Assembly (NCBI RefSeq): GCF_037023145.1
Contig: NZ_CP146092.1
Span: forward strand, 1,919,208 to 1,983,207
Direction of reading: 5' to 3'
Source of the DNA: Ralstonia sp. RRA
GTDB lineage: Bacteria > Pseudomonadota > Gammaproteobacteria > Burkholderiales > Burkholderiaceae
Length of the DNA stretch: 64,000 nt
Shown here in pieces: positions 34,464 to 45,400 of the stretch. Numbering within the stretch: the first letter of the stretch is position 1; each line of letters begins with the position of its first letter. The translations under genes were made by a program, and so were the position numbers. A model generated the notes under the pieces. That model did not search any database. It was not told the origin of the DNA and worked only from the letters and a program-made list of their open reading frames with translations.

Positions 34464-35180
34464 TCAGCCGGCGGGCCGTTTGCCTTGCAGCGTCACCCGC
34501 TGCGGAAACTGCAGGGAAGCTGGTGGCCGCTCATCCACACGCTCGATGGCGCGCAAGGAGGCGAGCACAGCCTGATCGGTGTCGGTATTGCCGCTGCCGT
34601 GCACCAACTCAACGCGGGTGATGCGGCCGTTCGGGTCCAACCACACGTTCACCTGCATCAAGAACGCCAGGCGGCGCACGCGGTCGTCGCGTGACAGGGC
34701 CTGCTGCAGTACGTAGCCGAAATAGCGGCCGTACGTAGCGTTGCCGCCGCCGGCACCCGTACCGCTCATGCCGCCGCCCTTGCCTGCGCCGATACCGAAG
34801 GCGTCAGTGCCGGCCTGCCCGTCGGCGTTCATGGTGACGGGGTCGGACAGGTCCTTCGCCGGGTTGGGCGTGTCTTCTGCAGGCTTGGGTGTTTCGGGCG
34901 TGGGGTCGGGCTTGGGCTCCACCACTTCGGGCTTCACCTTGTCAGGCTCCGGTTGCTTTTCGGGCTGTGGCGGAGGCGGCGGAGGTGGTGGCGGCTGCAG
35001 CACGAGCATCGGCGTGGACGGTGCTTCACGCTTGGTGCTGGCCGTGCCCGCGAGCAGATACCACACCACCGCCACGACGATCAGCGCTGCTACGGCGCCG
35101 ATCACATAGCCGCCCCAACGCCGCCAGAAAGCAGGCTGCGGATCGTCAGTGGGCGCGGACGGGTTCAGGTCGAGCTGCAT
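34464..35180 (-). CDS. tonB: TonB-family energy transducer of the TPS/Exb locus
   Basis: TonB-like protein, 238 residues. A single transmembrane helix (residues about 25-46) follows a short cytosolic part. A proline stretch and Lys-Pro/Glu-Pro repeats span the periplasm (PPPPPPPPQPEKQPEPDK; KPDPTPETPKP). A Gly-rich linker then leads to a C-terminal TonB domain with YVLQQALSRDDRVRRLAFLMQVNVWL and ITRVELVHGSGNTDTDQAV. It lies 13 bases after exbD. A local TonB together with ExbB/ExbD beside two-partner secretion genes implies dedicated energy coupling across the envelope. Confidence 0.88.
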   Translation of the reverse strand: MQLDLNPSAPTDDPQPAFWRRWGGYVIGAVAALIVVAVVWYLLAGTASTKREAPSTPMLVLQPPPPPPPPPQPEKQPEPDKVKPEVVEPKPDPTPETPKPAEDTPNPAKDLSDPVTMNADGQAGTDAFGIGAGKGGGMSGTGAGGGNATYGRYFGYVLQQALSRDDRVRRLAFLMQVNVWLDPNGRITRVELVHGSGNTDTDQAVLASLRAIERVDERPPASLQFPQRVTLQGKRPAG

Positions 35181-35193
35181 GGTCGCGCCGCCC

Positions 35194-35607
35194 TCACGCC
35201 GCCGGCTTGCCGGTCACCAGACCGATCTGGTTGAGATCGATCTTGCGCAGCAGGTCGAGCACTTCCACCACCTTGGCGTACTGCACGGACGAATCGCCAC
35301 GCACGATCACCGGAAAATCCGGCGTGATGGCCTTCTCGGTGCGCAGGCGGTCTTCCAGCTCGGGCAGCGTCACCGGATACGCATCCAGAAACACCTGCCC
35401 GTTGTTGTCGATGGTGATGGCTTTGGTCTTGGGCTTCTCCAGCGCCACGCTGGCGCTGGCCTTCGGCAGGTTGACCTTGATACCGGGGATGCTCGCGTTG
35501 CTAGTGAGGATGAAGATCACCAGCACCACCAACAGCACATCCACAAACGGCGTGATGTTGATGCCGCTGGCGCGCTTCTTGGGCCCAAAGCGGGACAGGT
35601 TTGCCAT
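35194..35607 (-). CDS. exbD: ExbD/TolR-family proton-channel subunit
   Basis: ExbD/TolR protein of 137 residues, anchored by one N-terminal helix with the conserved proton-path aspartate Asp23 in NITPFVDVLLVVLVIFILTS. The periplasmic domain follows (VNLPKASASVALEKPKTKAITID ... VIVRGDSSVQYAKVVEVLDLLRKID). Its start lies 9 bases after the ExbB stop and its stop 13 bases before tonB, so the three are an ExbB-ExbD-TonB unit. Confidence 0.92.
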   Translation of the reverse strand: MANLSRFGPKKRASGINITPFVDVLLVVLVIFILTSNASIPGIKVNLPKASASVALEKPKTKAITIDNNGQVFLDAYPVTLPELEDRLRTEKAITPDFPVIVRGDSSVQYAKVVEVLDLLRKIDLNQIGLVTGKPAA

Positions 35608-35616
35608 GGCGGCCCC

Positions 35617-37467
35617 TTACTCGCGGTGCGGCGCGGCCGGGCTGGCCACAAAGCCGCCGCCCGAGGTGTCGGTGCGATGGTCTGCATGCGCTGCACGCGG
35701 TGCGGTATCGCCCAGTACGATGGTGGCGCGGCCGTCGCCGTGCTCTTCCGCCAGGCGCGTGGCGAACTCATCCACGAACACCGCCATGTCGGCCGCAATG
35801 GCATCCGAACGCGAGGCGAGCCAGTTGTAGCCAAACAGCGCGGGAATGGCCACGCCTAAGCCGGCTGCCGTACACAGCAGCGCCGCAGCCATGCCCGGCG
35901 CCACTGAGTTGATGTCCACCGCACCGGCCATGGCCGCCACCACGAACACCAGCATGATGCCGATCACCGTGCCGAACAGGCCGACATAGGGGGCGCCTTC
36001 AATGGTGGTCGACAGCCAGTTCATGCGGCGCGCCATGCGCTCGTTCTCGCGCACCATCACGCCTTCCATGGCGGCGCGAATGGCAGCGATGGTGGCTGCG
36101 GACACCGCGTTGATGTCGAAACCGCGCTCGTGCCGCAACTGCATCTCGCGAATGGCGATCTCATACAGGCGCCACAGCGACGAGTCCTGCCGGATATCAG
36201 CCCCTACCTTGCCGCCACGCGCCAGCGAATCGAGCGACGTGCCTGCCGTCTCACGAAACACCGCCATGAAGCGTGCGTTGGCGCGCGACACCGTGCTGTA
36301 GTAGCGGTTCTTGGTGATCATGATGGCCCATGACCCGGCCATCATCAGGCCCAGCACGCACACCACCACCCACGCATCGACCGGCATGGCCGCAAGGATG
36401 AAGCCGAAGTGGCTCTTGCCAGCTTGCTGTTCATCGGGGCCCATCGACACCAGGCGCGATTCGGCACCCTGCGCAATGGCGTCTGCTTGAATCAAGCCGG
36501 CGGGGCGTGCCGTCTTGGACAAACGCAGCTCATCAATGGCACCGTTGAACGGATTCAACCCCGCGCCGCCCGGTGCATCGCCACCCACGGCGGCCGCGCT
36601 GTTGAGCGCGGGCAGATGCGCTGCCAGGTTGGCCGCAACCGCACCGTTCACATACAAGTGCACGCCCTGCTCATCCGCTGTGGCCGCCACGTGCGACCAC
36701 TGCCCTTCACGCACGGGTTGTCCAGGGGCGCTGCGTTGGCCATTCACCTGCACGAAGGGCACGCCGTTGTCCACGCCAAGCACAAACTCATTGGCGCCGT
36801 CACGGCGTGCGTAGACAACTTGCCCTGCGGCCAGCTTGTCGGGCCGCACCCATGCCGACACGGTCAACGTGCCATTGGCCTGCGTGGTCAACGACGGCGA
36901 CGCCGGCAGCATCAGCGGCGTGCCGTTGAACTGCGCACCCTTACCGATTACCGCACCATCGAGCGTGGTCACGGGCGTCTGTGCGTGGTTGCCGTAGGCC
37001 GTGGTGTCGCGCGGCGGCGCGCCCGTCTCGCCAAAGTGATAGACCGCGGTGTAGTCCGGATCGAAGGTCAGCTGACCATTGCCCGACGCGGGCGCCTTGC
37101 GATTGCCGTAGTACATCCAGATGCGTTGCGGTGCACCCGTGGTCACCGCCGGCACATCCACCCATACCAGAGCGATGCCGAGCAGCGGATCGAACTGCTC
37201 GATCTGGTGGTTCAGCACGGTCTTGTCATCGGCGGCAACAAAGCGCAGGTCGGCGCCGTTCTCGCTCGTGCCATCAAAGCTGAAATTGCCGGTGTGCAGA
37301 CGCACCAGCACCGGCGTGCGGCCGGCATCGCTCTTGAGTGCGCCGCCTTGCGGGCCCGCATCCACGGTGATCGGTTTGCGATAGGCCCAATCAGGTTGCC
37401 ACCACGCCAGCGCGGTGCCGGGCAGGAAGGCGCTCAGCAGCGTGAGCAGGAACAGAATGCGTCGCAT
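35617..37467 (-). CDS. ExbB/TolQ proton channel fused to periplasmic DUF2341 and LamG-like domains
   Basis: Composite protein of 616 residues, more than twice the size of ordinary ExbB. A signal peptide (residues 1-21) precedes a DUF2341 domain that starts WWQPDWAYRKPITVD. A concanavalin/LamG-like domain follows (residues about 135-310; AVYHFGE, LTVSAWVRPDKLAAGQVV, GAIDELRLSKTARP). A transmembrane helix near residue 365 leads to the MotA/TolQ/ExbB region with WLSTTIEGAPYVGLFGTVIGIMLVF and GMAAALLCTAAGLGVAIPALFGYN. A proton channel thus carries a lectin-like domain in the periplasm. The ATG at 37467 (MRRILFLL) follows GGAGAG; an upstream TTG is weaker. The domain order is known from genome annotation; no function is described that I know of. 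Confidence 0.88.
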   Translation of the reverse strand: MRRILFLLTLLSAFLPGTALAWWQPDWAYRKPITVDAGPQGGALKSDAGRTPVLVRLHTGNFSFDGTSENGADLRFVAADDKTVLNHQIEQFDPLLGIALVWVDVPAVTTGAPQRIWMYYGNRKAPASGNGQLTFDPDYTAVYHFGETGAPPRDTTAYGNHAQTPVTTLDGAVIGKGAQFNGTPLMLPASPSLTTQANGTLTVSAWVRPDKLAAGQVVYARRDGANEFVLGVDNGVPFVQVNGQRSAPGQPVREGQWSHVAATADEQGVHLYVNGAVAANLAAHLPALNSAAAVGGDAPGGAGLNPFNGAIDELRLSKTARPAGLIQADAIAQGAESRLVSMGPDEQQAGKSHFGFILAAMPVDAWVVVCVLGLMMAGSWAIMITKNRYYSTVSRANARFMAVFRETAGTSLDSLARGGKVGADIRQDSSLWRLYEIAIREMQLRHERGFDINAVSAATIAAIRAAMEGVMVRENERMARRMNWLSTTIEGAPYVGLFGTVIGIMLVFVVAAMAGAVDINSVAPGMAAALLCTAAGLGVAIPALFGYNWLASRSDAIAADMAVFVDEFATRLAEEHGDGRATIVLGDTAPRAAHADHRTDTSGGGFVASPAAPHRE

Positions 37468-37525
37468 GGCAGAAACTCTCCGAAGACAAAGCAAATAAGC
37501 GGTTGGACGTAGCGCACTGGCGTGT

Positions 37526-39190
37526 TCAGTAACTGGCGTTCACGCTGAAGTTCACACGCGGTGTGTGCGCACGCGTGCTGGGGCCGTCGCGCAGCGGATA
37601 GCCGAACTCCAGGCGGCCACGCACGTAGTCGGTCAACTTGAAACTGGTGCCAAAGCCAAGCGAGAGGAGCGAGAAGCTGCTCGCCTGCTCCACCTGCGCC
37701 TGCCGCAAGCGCAGGTAGGCGGCATCGGTAAAAAGGTAGAAGCGCACTTCGTCCAGTGCGGGCGCGAACTTCGTGTACGGCGCAGTCCGCCACTCGAACG
37801 AAGCTAGTGCACCGTAGTCACCCGTCGCTTCCGCAGACAGGTAACCACGCACGCTACTCATGCCGCCGGCAGCAAACTGCTCGCTGGAAACCAATGGCGA
37901 ATCCGACAGTTGCCCTGCCACACGCACCACGGCTTGTGAACCGCCCTGGAAGGTGTGCGTTTCGGTGGCGTCAGCCTTGAAAGCGAGGAAGCTCGAACGC
38001 GAGTTCACGCGCTTGTAGTCGTAGGCGCGCTCATCGCTGCCGTAGCCGAACAGGCTGCGCGTGCCAGCGGTGGCGCTCAGGTTCAGGCTGAGCGTGTCAC
38101 GCTCGCTCTGGCGATAGCCCGTGTAGTACAGCGAGATGGGCGCGTACTTGAGCGGCACGTGGTCGCTCGTGCTGCCAAAGCGCAGGCTCTCGGCGTTGTC
38201 CTTGAAGTCGATGCCCACGCCAAGCTGCTGCCACCATGCGCCCGCCGTCGGCAGCACGTAGTTGGCTTTCACGCCCACGGCGTGGCCCTTGCCCAGCACG
38301 CTGGTGCCGCCCGTCGTGGCAACGTTGCTGTCGGACTTGTAGCCCGAGAACTCCAGGCTCCAGTTCGTATCGGGAATCGGTGCGGTGTATGCACCCGACC
38401 ACACGCGCGCCTGGCTGAAATCCTGAGGTGCCCCAAAGAACGACAGCGAGGCACGGTGCCCGAGCTGCCACAGGTTGTCGTGGCTGACTGAGGCCGTCAT
38501 CCGCAACGGGCGCGTCTCGGCACTGCGGTCATTGTTCAGGCCGATGCTGGCGTGCACTGGCGACTTGTCGTCCACCTTCAGGTCGACATCCATCGTGCCG
38601 GGAACCGCCCCCGGACGCACCACCGGAATCACCTGGCGATCGGCCCGGTTGAGCGTCGACAGCTCCGTCTGCGCCTGCGTGAAATCCGGCACCTTACCTT
38701 CCTGCAGTGCAGGCACGCCTTCACGCACCAAACGCGGCGAGGTGTACTCGGCGCCCGTCACGCGCACGCGGCCCACGCGGGTTTCATTCACCTGCAGGAT
38801 CACCACGCCGCCCGTCACCTGCTGTTCTGGCAGATCCACATAGACAGACTGAAAGCCCTTGGCCTGATACACGGCCAGCAGCGCGGCACGCGCATCTTCA
38901 ATGTCCTTGAGCGTGCGATCCGGACCAAGAAACGGTGTGACGGTCTTCTCAATGGTGCGGATGTCGAGCGTGGTGTTGCCGCGTACGACGTACTCATTGA
39001 TATTGACCTTGCGCTGCGGTGCAGGCTCGGAAGACGGCGCTGCAACCGGTGCGGGTGGCTCTTGCGCCAGGACCACGCCCGGCATCAGCAGCGACAGCAT
39101 CGCCAGCCGGACACTCCCCGCAGACCTGCGTTGTTTGCGGCGTTGTTTGAATTGGGACATGCGTTGGCTCGGTGCCGATTCGGCATTCAT
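37526..39190 (-). CDS. TpsB: FhaC/ShlB-type two-partner secretion transporter
   Basis: Outer-membrane Omp85-superfamily transporter, 554 residues. The signal peptide ends near VLAQEPP. Two POTRA domains follow (VNINEYVVRGNTTLDIRTIEK and, after GGVVILQVNETRVGRVRVTG, the second). A 16-strand barrel carries the family's lid-lock motif as MSSVRGYLSAE, and the last strand ends in NASY with a terminal aromatic. It secretes the adjacent TpsA exoprotein through its barrel. It lies 288 bases downstream of tpsA with its own promoter-like element at 39246-39275. The exbB gene follows after 58 bases. The ATG at 39190 is used; a second ATG ten codons in is also possible. Confidence 0.9.
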   Translation of the reverse strand: MNAESAPSQRMSQFKQRRKQRRSAGSVRLAMLSLLMPGVVLAQEPPAPVAAPSSEPAPQRKVNINEYVVRGNTTLDIRTIEKTVTPFLGPDRTLKDIEDARAALLAVYQAKGFQSVYVDLPEQQVTGGVVILQVNETRVGRVRVTGAEYTSPRLVREGVPALQEGKVPDFTQAQTELSTLNRADRQVIPVVRPGAVPGTMDVDLKVDDKSPVHASIGLNNDRSAETRPLRMTASVSHDNLWQLGHRASLSFFGAPQDFSQARVWSGAYTAPIPDTNWSLEFSGYKSDSNVATTGGTSVLGKGHAVGVKANYVLPTAGAWWQQLGVGIDFKDNAESLRFGSTSDHVPLKYAPISLYYTGYRQSERDTLSLNLSATAGTRSLFGYGSDERAYDYKRVNSRSSFLAFKADATETHTFQGGSQAVVRVAGQLSDSPLVSSEQFAAGGMSSVRGYLSAEATGDYGALASFEWRTAPYTKFAPALDEVRFYLFTDAAYLRLRQAQVEQASSFSLLSLGFGTSFKLTDYVRGRLEFGYPLRDGPSTRAHTPRVNFSVNASY

Positions 39191-39245
39191 TCGTGTGTTG
39201 TGCGACGTTCGGCTGTGTCGTTGGCCAGCCGTCGGTCTTCACAGG

Positions 39246-39275
39246 AATGACGTTTGCTGAAATGCAAATCCGCAA
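39246..39275 (-). promoter_or_regulatory. ECF-type promoter candidate upstream of tpsB (third copy of locus motif)
   Basis: On the minus strand TTGCGGATT is followed by 12 bases and then AACGTCATT. It matches the elements before tpsA and fecR (TTGCGGGTT-N12-TTCGTCATA) with the same spacing and the core CGTCAT conserved. It ends 55 bases before the tpsB ATG. CGTC is a common -10 core for ECF sigma factors. Confidence 0.7.
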
Positions 39276-39296
39276 ACATTTTGTGATGTCACGCAA

Positions 39297-39404
39297 GCTT
39301 CATGAAGCGAGGCGCGACACGTCATGGCGTGATCGAAAACACGCCACGAAGCCGCATGGGAAGGGGCTCTGCGGCACGTCCATAGGTTTGGATGCGCCGC
39401 AGAG
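39297..39404. repeat. Palindromes and hairpin in the tpsA-tpsB intergenic region
   Basis: GCTTCATGAAGC (39297-39308) is a perfect palindrome. Further on, CTCTGCGGC (39367-39375) pairs with GCCGCAGAG (39396-39404) to form a 9-base stem with an inner TCCA/TGGA stem. No T-run follows on the minus strand, so this looks like an mRNA processing or stabilising hairpin or an attenuator after tpsA rather than a classical terminator. Confidence 0.5.
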
Positions 39405-39477
39405 TGAGAGAGCATCGCGCGATGTATGACTGCGCGATGACGATGTGTTGAAGAACGCTTGCTGCCCGCTTACGGCA

Positions 39478-42400
39478 TCACAGGTTCTTGCGTTCGGCAG
39501 CGGTGAGCCGCATCTTCTGGCGCTCGGTCAGATCACCATTGCCGATCATCTGGAAGGCGCTGCCAGGGTCGTAGCTGCTGCGGTCCTGACGCTCTGGCGG
39601 CGGTGCCTTCTGTGCGCCGTCGCCGTTCTCGCCACCGCCTGCTCCGCCGTAGCCGAGCACCTGCACAGTGATGATGGACGGCAGCCCATTGCGCGCTGCG
39701 GCCTGCTGCTGGCGCATCACGTCTTGCGCCGCCTGTGTGGCCGAGTTGGCCGCCGCACTGGCCGAGCTGAGCGCACTCACGTTGACCAGCGCCACCGTCG
39801 GGATGCCGCGCGACTCGCCTTGCGCCTGGATGTTGGCCGCATTCACTACGCGCAGTGCTGCCACGTTGATGTCGCCCGACACGCGGATGCCCGCTTCGCC
39901 GGGGTCGACCGTGCCCAGCGGCGCGATCAGGTCCACATCGCCGCGGGGCACTTCCGGAATCGGGTTGAGTGTGGCAATGCCCGCACCCGAACTCGGCACC
40001 TGCGGCGACAGCGTGACGTTGCCCGCGTTGTCATACACACGCAGCGGTGGCGTGTAGAGCAGCGACGTTTTCGAGCCGCGCCCCGCATTGATATCGCCTT
40101 CTGCCGACCACACCAGAATGCCGCCGCCAAACGTGGTCATGATGCGTGACAGGCCCAGCAACACGCTGTCCTTCGAATAGATCTGGATGTCGCCCGAGCC
40201 TTGCGTCAACAGACCCGACGTGACCGGTGGCACCTGCCCCTCAACACCCACGATCAGCTTGCCGCCTGGCGTGAGCGTTTGAATGCCGCCACCGAAGTCC
40301 GTGCGAATGCCCGACGGGCCGAACATCGTGATGGTGCCGTCGCGCTGGATCGGTCGGCCCTGCGCATCCTTGTCTGGGAACAGCGATGCGATGGCCTGGC
40401 GCCCACGCAGGTAGCTGCCGACGCGGCGGCTGGTGGGGTCGTTGTACTCACGCCCGCCCGCCTGCAGCTCGTTGAAGTACACCGAGCGCGCAAACACACG
40501 CTGCTGCTCTGCCGGCAAGCCCAGGTAGAACGCGAGCGCGCCATCTTGCGTGCCGGTATAGCCGAAGCGGGTCTGCAGCCAGTTGAGCAGTTCCTTCTCG
40601 TACGTCTTGGCAACCTTGCCCGTCTGATCGGCCAGCGGGGCGTTCGGGTTGGCCAGGTTCGCAGCATCGAGGTAGCGGCGTGCAAACGTCGTGAAATCCG
40701 CGCCTGCTGCACCCGCGCCTGCCATTACGCTGATGCCTGCGCCGCTGCCGCGATCGTCCGGACTGACAGAGATCGCGGTACCAATACGGCCGATGCTCTC
40801 CAGCAACCCCTTGTCCGCCTGATACAGGTTGCGGCCTGCGGTGACCTCCAACGTGCCAGGGCCGGCCACGCGGAAGTTGCCGAAGAGGATGTCGCGGCCC
40901 GCCGAGACGACGGAGATGTCGTTCGGGTTGTTGTTGAGGAGGAGGTTGCCGGTGGAGGTCGGGCCCCAGCCGCTATCCGTCGAATTGCCAGGCGGCGTGC
41001 CCGCGCCAACAATGTCTCGGCCCGCAATGATCCAGACTGGCTTGGCGGCCACGTACCACGTGGACAGCGATTTCGATGACGGCACATTACCGCCGCGGGT
41101 GAAGTCCAGAATCTCGCCTGTACGCAGGCCAACGATGTCGCCGTTGACAGCATAGAAGCGAGCCGGCTGCGTGTCCCCCATGTGCAGCAAGCCTGATGCG
41201 GAGTCCGGCCCGAACGTGAACAGCGGCGTGCCATCAACACCTGGAGGCAACGAGCCTTCCGGGCTGGTGTTGTTCACCAACAGACTCGGTGTTCCCATCG
41301 CGTAGCCTCGGAAGCCCGGGTGGAATGGCGTAGCCAACGCGGATTGTGCGGCGCCAGACTGACTGATCGCATACCCGTTTGCATAGAGTGATCCGTTGGC
41401 GAGTATCTCCAGTTGGCCACGTGGCGACGGCGCCAGCACCAGCGATGTCAACGGATTCGCACTACCTCCGTAGTAAATGCTGCCCTGCGCTGATGCAGCC
41501 CGTAGCGTGCCGGGGAAGATAAAGCGGTAGTCTGTTGCTTCACCCACATCTCCAGCGGAAACAAGCGGTGCAGCGCTCTGCGTGGTCGGCGAGAGATTGC
41601 CGCCGGCCGAGAGCAGATTGAGCGCAGTCCGGTCCGTCCACAGTGAGAACCAGCTATAACCGCCGCCGGGCTGAGGAACCAGCACGCCGCCCAGCGTTGG
41701 CTGATAGGGCGTGGCAGCCGGCTGCCTGAGCCGTCCGGCGTCGCCAGCACCGCTCAAGACCAGATCGCGGCGCGTGGACAGATCAACATTGGCATCGCCC
41801 GGCACCACCACCAAACCACCGAAAGGCGTTGCGTCGTTGGCAGCAAACTTGTCGACGCCACGCGGGTCGCTGGTCGTTGTCTTGCCATAGGTCAGATCAA
41901 GGCGCCCGATCGCCCCGGCATCAACCCGAATGTTGCCGCGCAGGTTGGTCAGCACACCGTTGCTTTCCTGGCTCACACTGCCTACGGCAAATGTCCGCTC
42001 GATCGGGTTGATCGCCCCGCCAACGCGGAGCAGCAGATCTCCACCACCAGTCAGCACCAGCTTGCCATCCGCGCCAAGGCGCCCAGTGCTGGCAATGCCA
42101 ACGTTCAATGCCTGGCTGGCGGGCATTGCACCCGCGTTTGGATTGGACAACATACCAGCATCGCCGCCAGCTGTTACCTGAAGGTTGCCGCCACCGAGCG
42201 TACCAATGCCGGTGAAACCCGTAACGAATGGGCTCGACGCGTCGGCGCCGTTCAGCGGCGCACCAGTGCGCGCGAGCGGGTAGACATAGGTACCGAAATT
42301 CACCCACCAGGCAGTCGGCAGCCCCGATTCCGCACCGCCCTGGCGCCACAGCCAGTCGCCTGGGTTGTTGTTGGAGCGGACCGAGCCATCGTTGGTACGG

Positions 42401-45400
42401 CTCTGCGTACGACCGAGGATCGCCCCTTGGGCGGACAGCAGCACGTTGCCGCCGCGCTCCGGATACCAGGCCTGATACAGGCTCGTAGCAGGATCCCCGT
42501 TGACAAAGGGTTCGAAAACCGTGCCGGCCGGCCCCAGCACAGTGGTACCGCTGTTAGACAGCTCGACACCACGCGGCTGGTTGTAGAGGTTGCGTCCATC
42601 ACTGCTTCGCATGGCAGCGGACTGCGTACCTGCCGTGTAGATGCCATATGCCGAGCGCATGTCGATGCTGCCGCCGCTGACGAGGTCCAGATCCCCGGTA
42701 CCCGTCCTCAGCACGCTAAAAAGCGGAAAGCGCGGCACCAGCACATCGCCGGCTGGCAGGTTGATACAGTTCCCAGGGATCGAGCAGTAGTAGCTCACGT
42801 CGCTCGGGTCGACCGGTTCGAAGGGCCTTTTCTGCTGAGGATTGCCAGCTAGCCAGTACCACCCACCATTGGTTTGGCGCAGGTCACCAGAACCATGCGC
42901 ATCGCCCAGCACAAGGTCGCCATTCTGCTTGGCATCCGGGCGCGTGGCGCGGCTGTCAGCCGCCCGTGTATCTGCTCCGCTCACCAAGCGCATGGACCAC
43001 GAATCGCTCCCGCCGGGCAGCATCGATGCAACAGCCCAGTTCTTGCCCTGCGAACCGCCAACGACATCGCGCAGATTGACGAACTGCGCCCCGCCCGGCA
43101 GCTTGACATCTGTTGCTCCAGGAATGACGGCGCCAACCTTCAACGCCAACGCCCCATCCAGCGTTGGCTTGCCGGACGCCACCGCCAGCGGCACACCCTT
43201 GGGCCAAGTCAAACGCATAACGGACAGTGTCGAACCAACGATGCTGCCCGGGTCAAGCATCATGCCCGAGCGCAGCACGGCATCCTGGCGCAGCGCAGTT
43301 CCGGCCGCGTAGAGCACCTTGCCAGTTGAATCGCGCACTGCGGCCTGCAGTACGGTACCGGCCGGCAAGGTCACGTTGGCGCGCAAGGTCACGCGCACCG
43401 GCAAAACGTAGTTAGCCGGCAACACCAGTTGTTTGAGCGGCACGTCGTAGTTCAACACCGCCCCGGCGGGGAAAGTCGTGCCGTCGGCCAGGGAGATGCC
43501 AGTGCGTGGCACGACAATGTCATTGCTATATGGGTTCAAACCCATTGTCAGTGCCCAACCACGCTCGTCAGGCGTCGTAGGCGGCGGTGCAAACCCGTCA
43601 GTCACGCTGCCGAACACCTGCAGCTTGCCACCTGCGCGCACCACCACCGCACCCGGCTCACCCGAACCGCGCAGGTTGGCATCGGCATTGGGACCGTAGC
43701 GGTAGCCCGAGAAATCCAGGTCACCCTTCACGGTCAGGTTGCCATCCGCCGTGGCACTGACAATCTCAACGCCCGGCCGCAGGTGGTAAGCACTACCCGC
43801 TGCACGCAACCCGGCAAGGCGCGCCTGCAGGTCGCCATTCGTCCAAGCGGCGTTGATGTAGCGCTGGCTGTCGGCATGAATACCGTCCAGCCAGTCTTGC
43901 GTGATGACTTGGCTGGGCTTGCCGTCCACGGACGGCGACGCATCCAGCGGCGCGTTGTCATAGCGGCGGAAACCATACACCGCCACGCTGCGTGCACCAC
44001 GAATATCCAGCGGGCCTGCTGCGTCGATTGCGATATCGCCCTGCGTATCCGCGCCGATACGTGGCGCGCTCAGGCTGACCGTGCCGCGCGCAACGGTATC
44101 TGCGGCACGCACGTCGATCACCGCACCGGGGGTCAGCGTCAAACGCCCGTCGGTCGCGCGCAGGTCGACGATGCCACGGTTGGGCGCGTCGATCGGCAGT
44201 CCGTAGCTGTCCACGCGCAGACGTGTGCCATGCGCATCCAGCACAGCCCCGGCACCCAGCGTCAAGCCGTTGCGTGCCGCCAGGCGGATCGTGCCCGGTT
44301 GCTCGCCGCTGGCATCGACGCGGCCGTTGACGATCAGGCTGCCGCCATCAACCGACACATTGATCGTATTGGCCTTCAGTTCGCTGCCGACCACCAGATC
44401 GCCCTGTTTGATCTGGAAGCTGCGCGCCCCTGTCACACCGCCACTCGTCAGGCGTTGGTTTAGGCCCGCGAAATCATTCAGCGTCTGCGCGCGCACATCC
44501 ACGCTGCCGGGCTGCCACAGCACGTCGGTGCCGCCAGCGTCGTAGCGCCCGCTGGTGCCGCCGCGGATGGTGCCGGCAAGATCGACCCGGCCTGCCGCGG
44601 CATCCAGTGCCGTGACGGATACGCTGCCTGCCCGGTTGTTTTGCGCAGACACGTCGATCAGCGACGCTGCCGCCTGGCTCACGTTGCCGTGTGCACTGTC
44701 GATCAACACGTCACCGCCACTGCTGTACTTGGTCACGTCAACCATCTGCACAGCACGGCCTGCCATGTCGATACGCGCCGCATCGCCCAGTGCGACACCG
44801 GTATCGCCCGACACGGTCAGCCTGCCGCTCGGCAGCACGATGGCACTGGCAATGTTGACCGAGCCGCCCTTCAAGCCGATCTCTGCACCTAGCGCATCCG
44901 CGGTTACCGTGGCAGGGCTGGCACCAGCCGGTGCCGACACCGTCAAGGCGCCACCCGCAGTGAACCGGTTGATGGAACCGGAGTCACCCGTCAGCAACGG
45001 CGTGACGAGGTTAAGGTTGCCACCGCTGTACTGATACCCCGTGGTGGGTTGATATGCACCTTGCGTTTGGTACACCGACAGCGTGTTGCGATTGTTGGAC
45101 GTGATGCGCTGGCTGGCCTGCACGTTGAAGTTGGAGAAGCCAAGTGCCAGGCGATCCAGCGTCAACTGCGTGTCGGGTTGCGTGAACGGGCCGTAGCCGA
45201 ACACCACATCGCGCGCAACAACGTTAAAAGTGCCGCTACCCGTACCGGCGCCGCCGGCGATGACCCCACCTGGCCGCAGGCTCGATGGGGCCTTATTGTT
45301 GCCGGAGCGTAAAACGCCATCGCTCAGGCCGTTCCAGATCAGCTTGTCGGTGGTGATAGTCGCTACATCGCCGGAGTTGCCTTGCCCATAGATTGCCGGC

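Noticed and set aside
39478..40000. Contact-dependent inhibition toxin at the TpsA C-terminus
   Set aside because: No VENN-like boundary motif, no toxin-like domain and no small immunity gene after tpsA; the C-terminus instead resembles the DUF3739 region.
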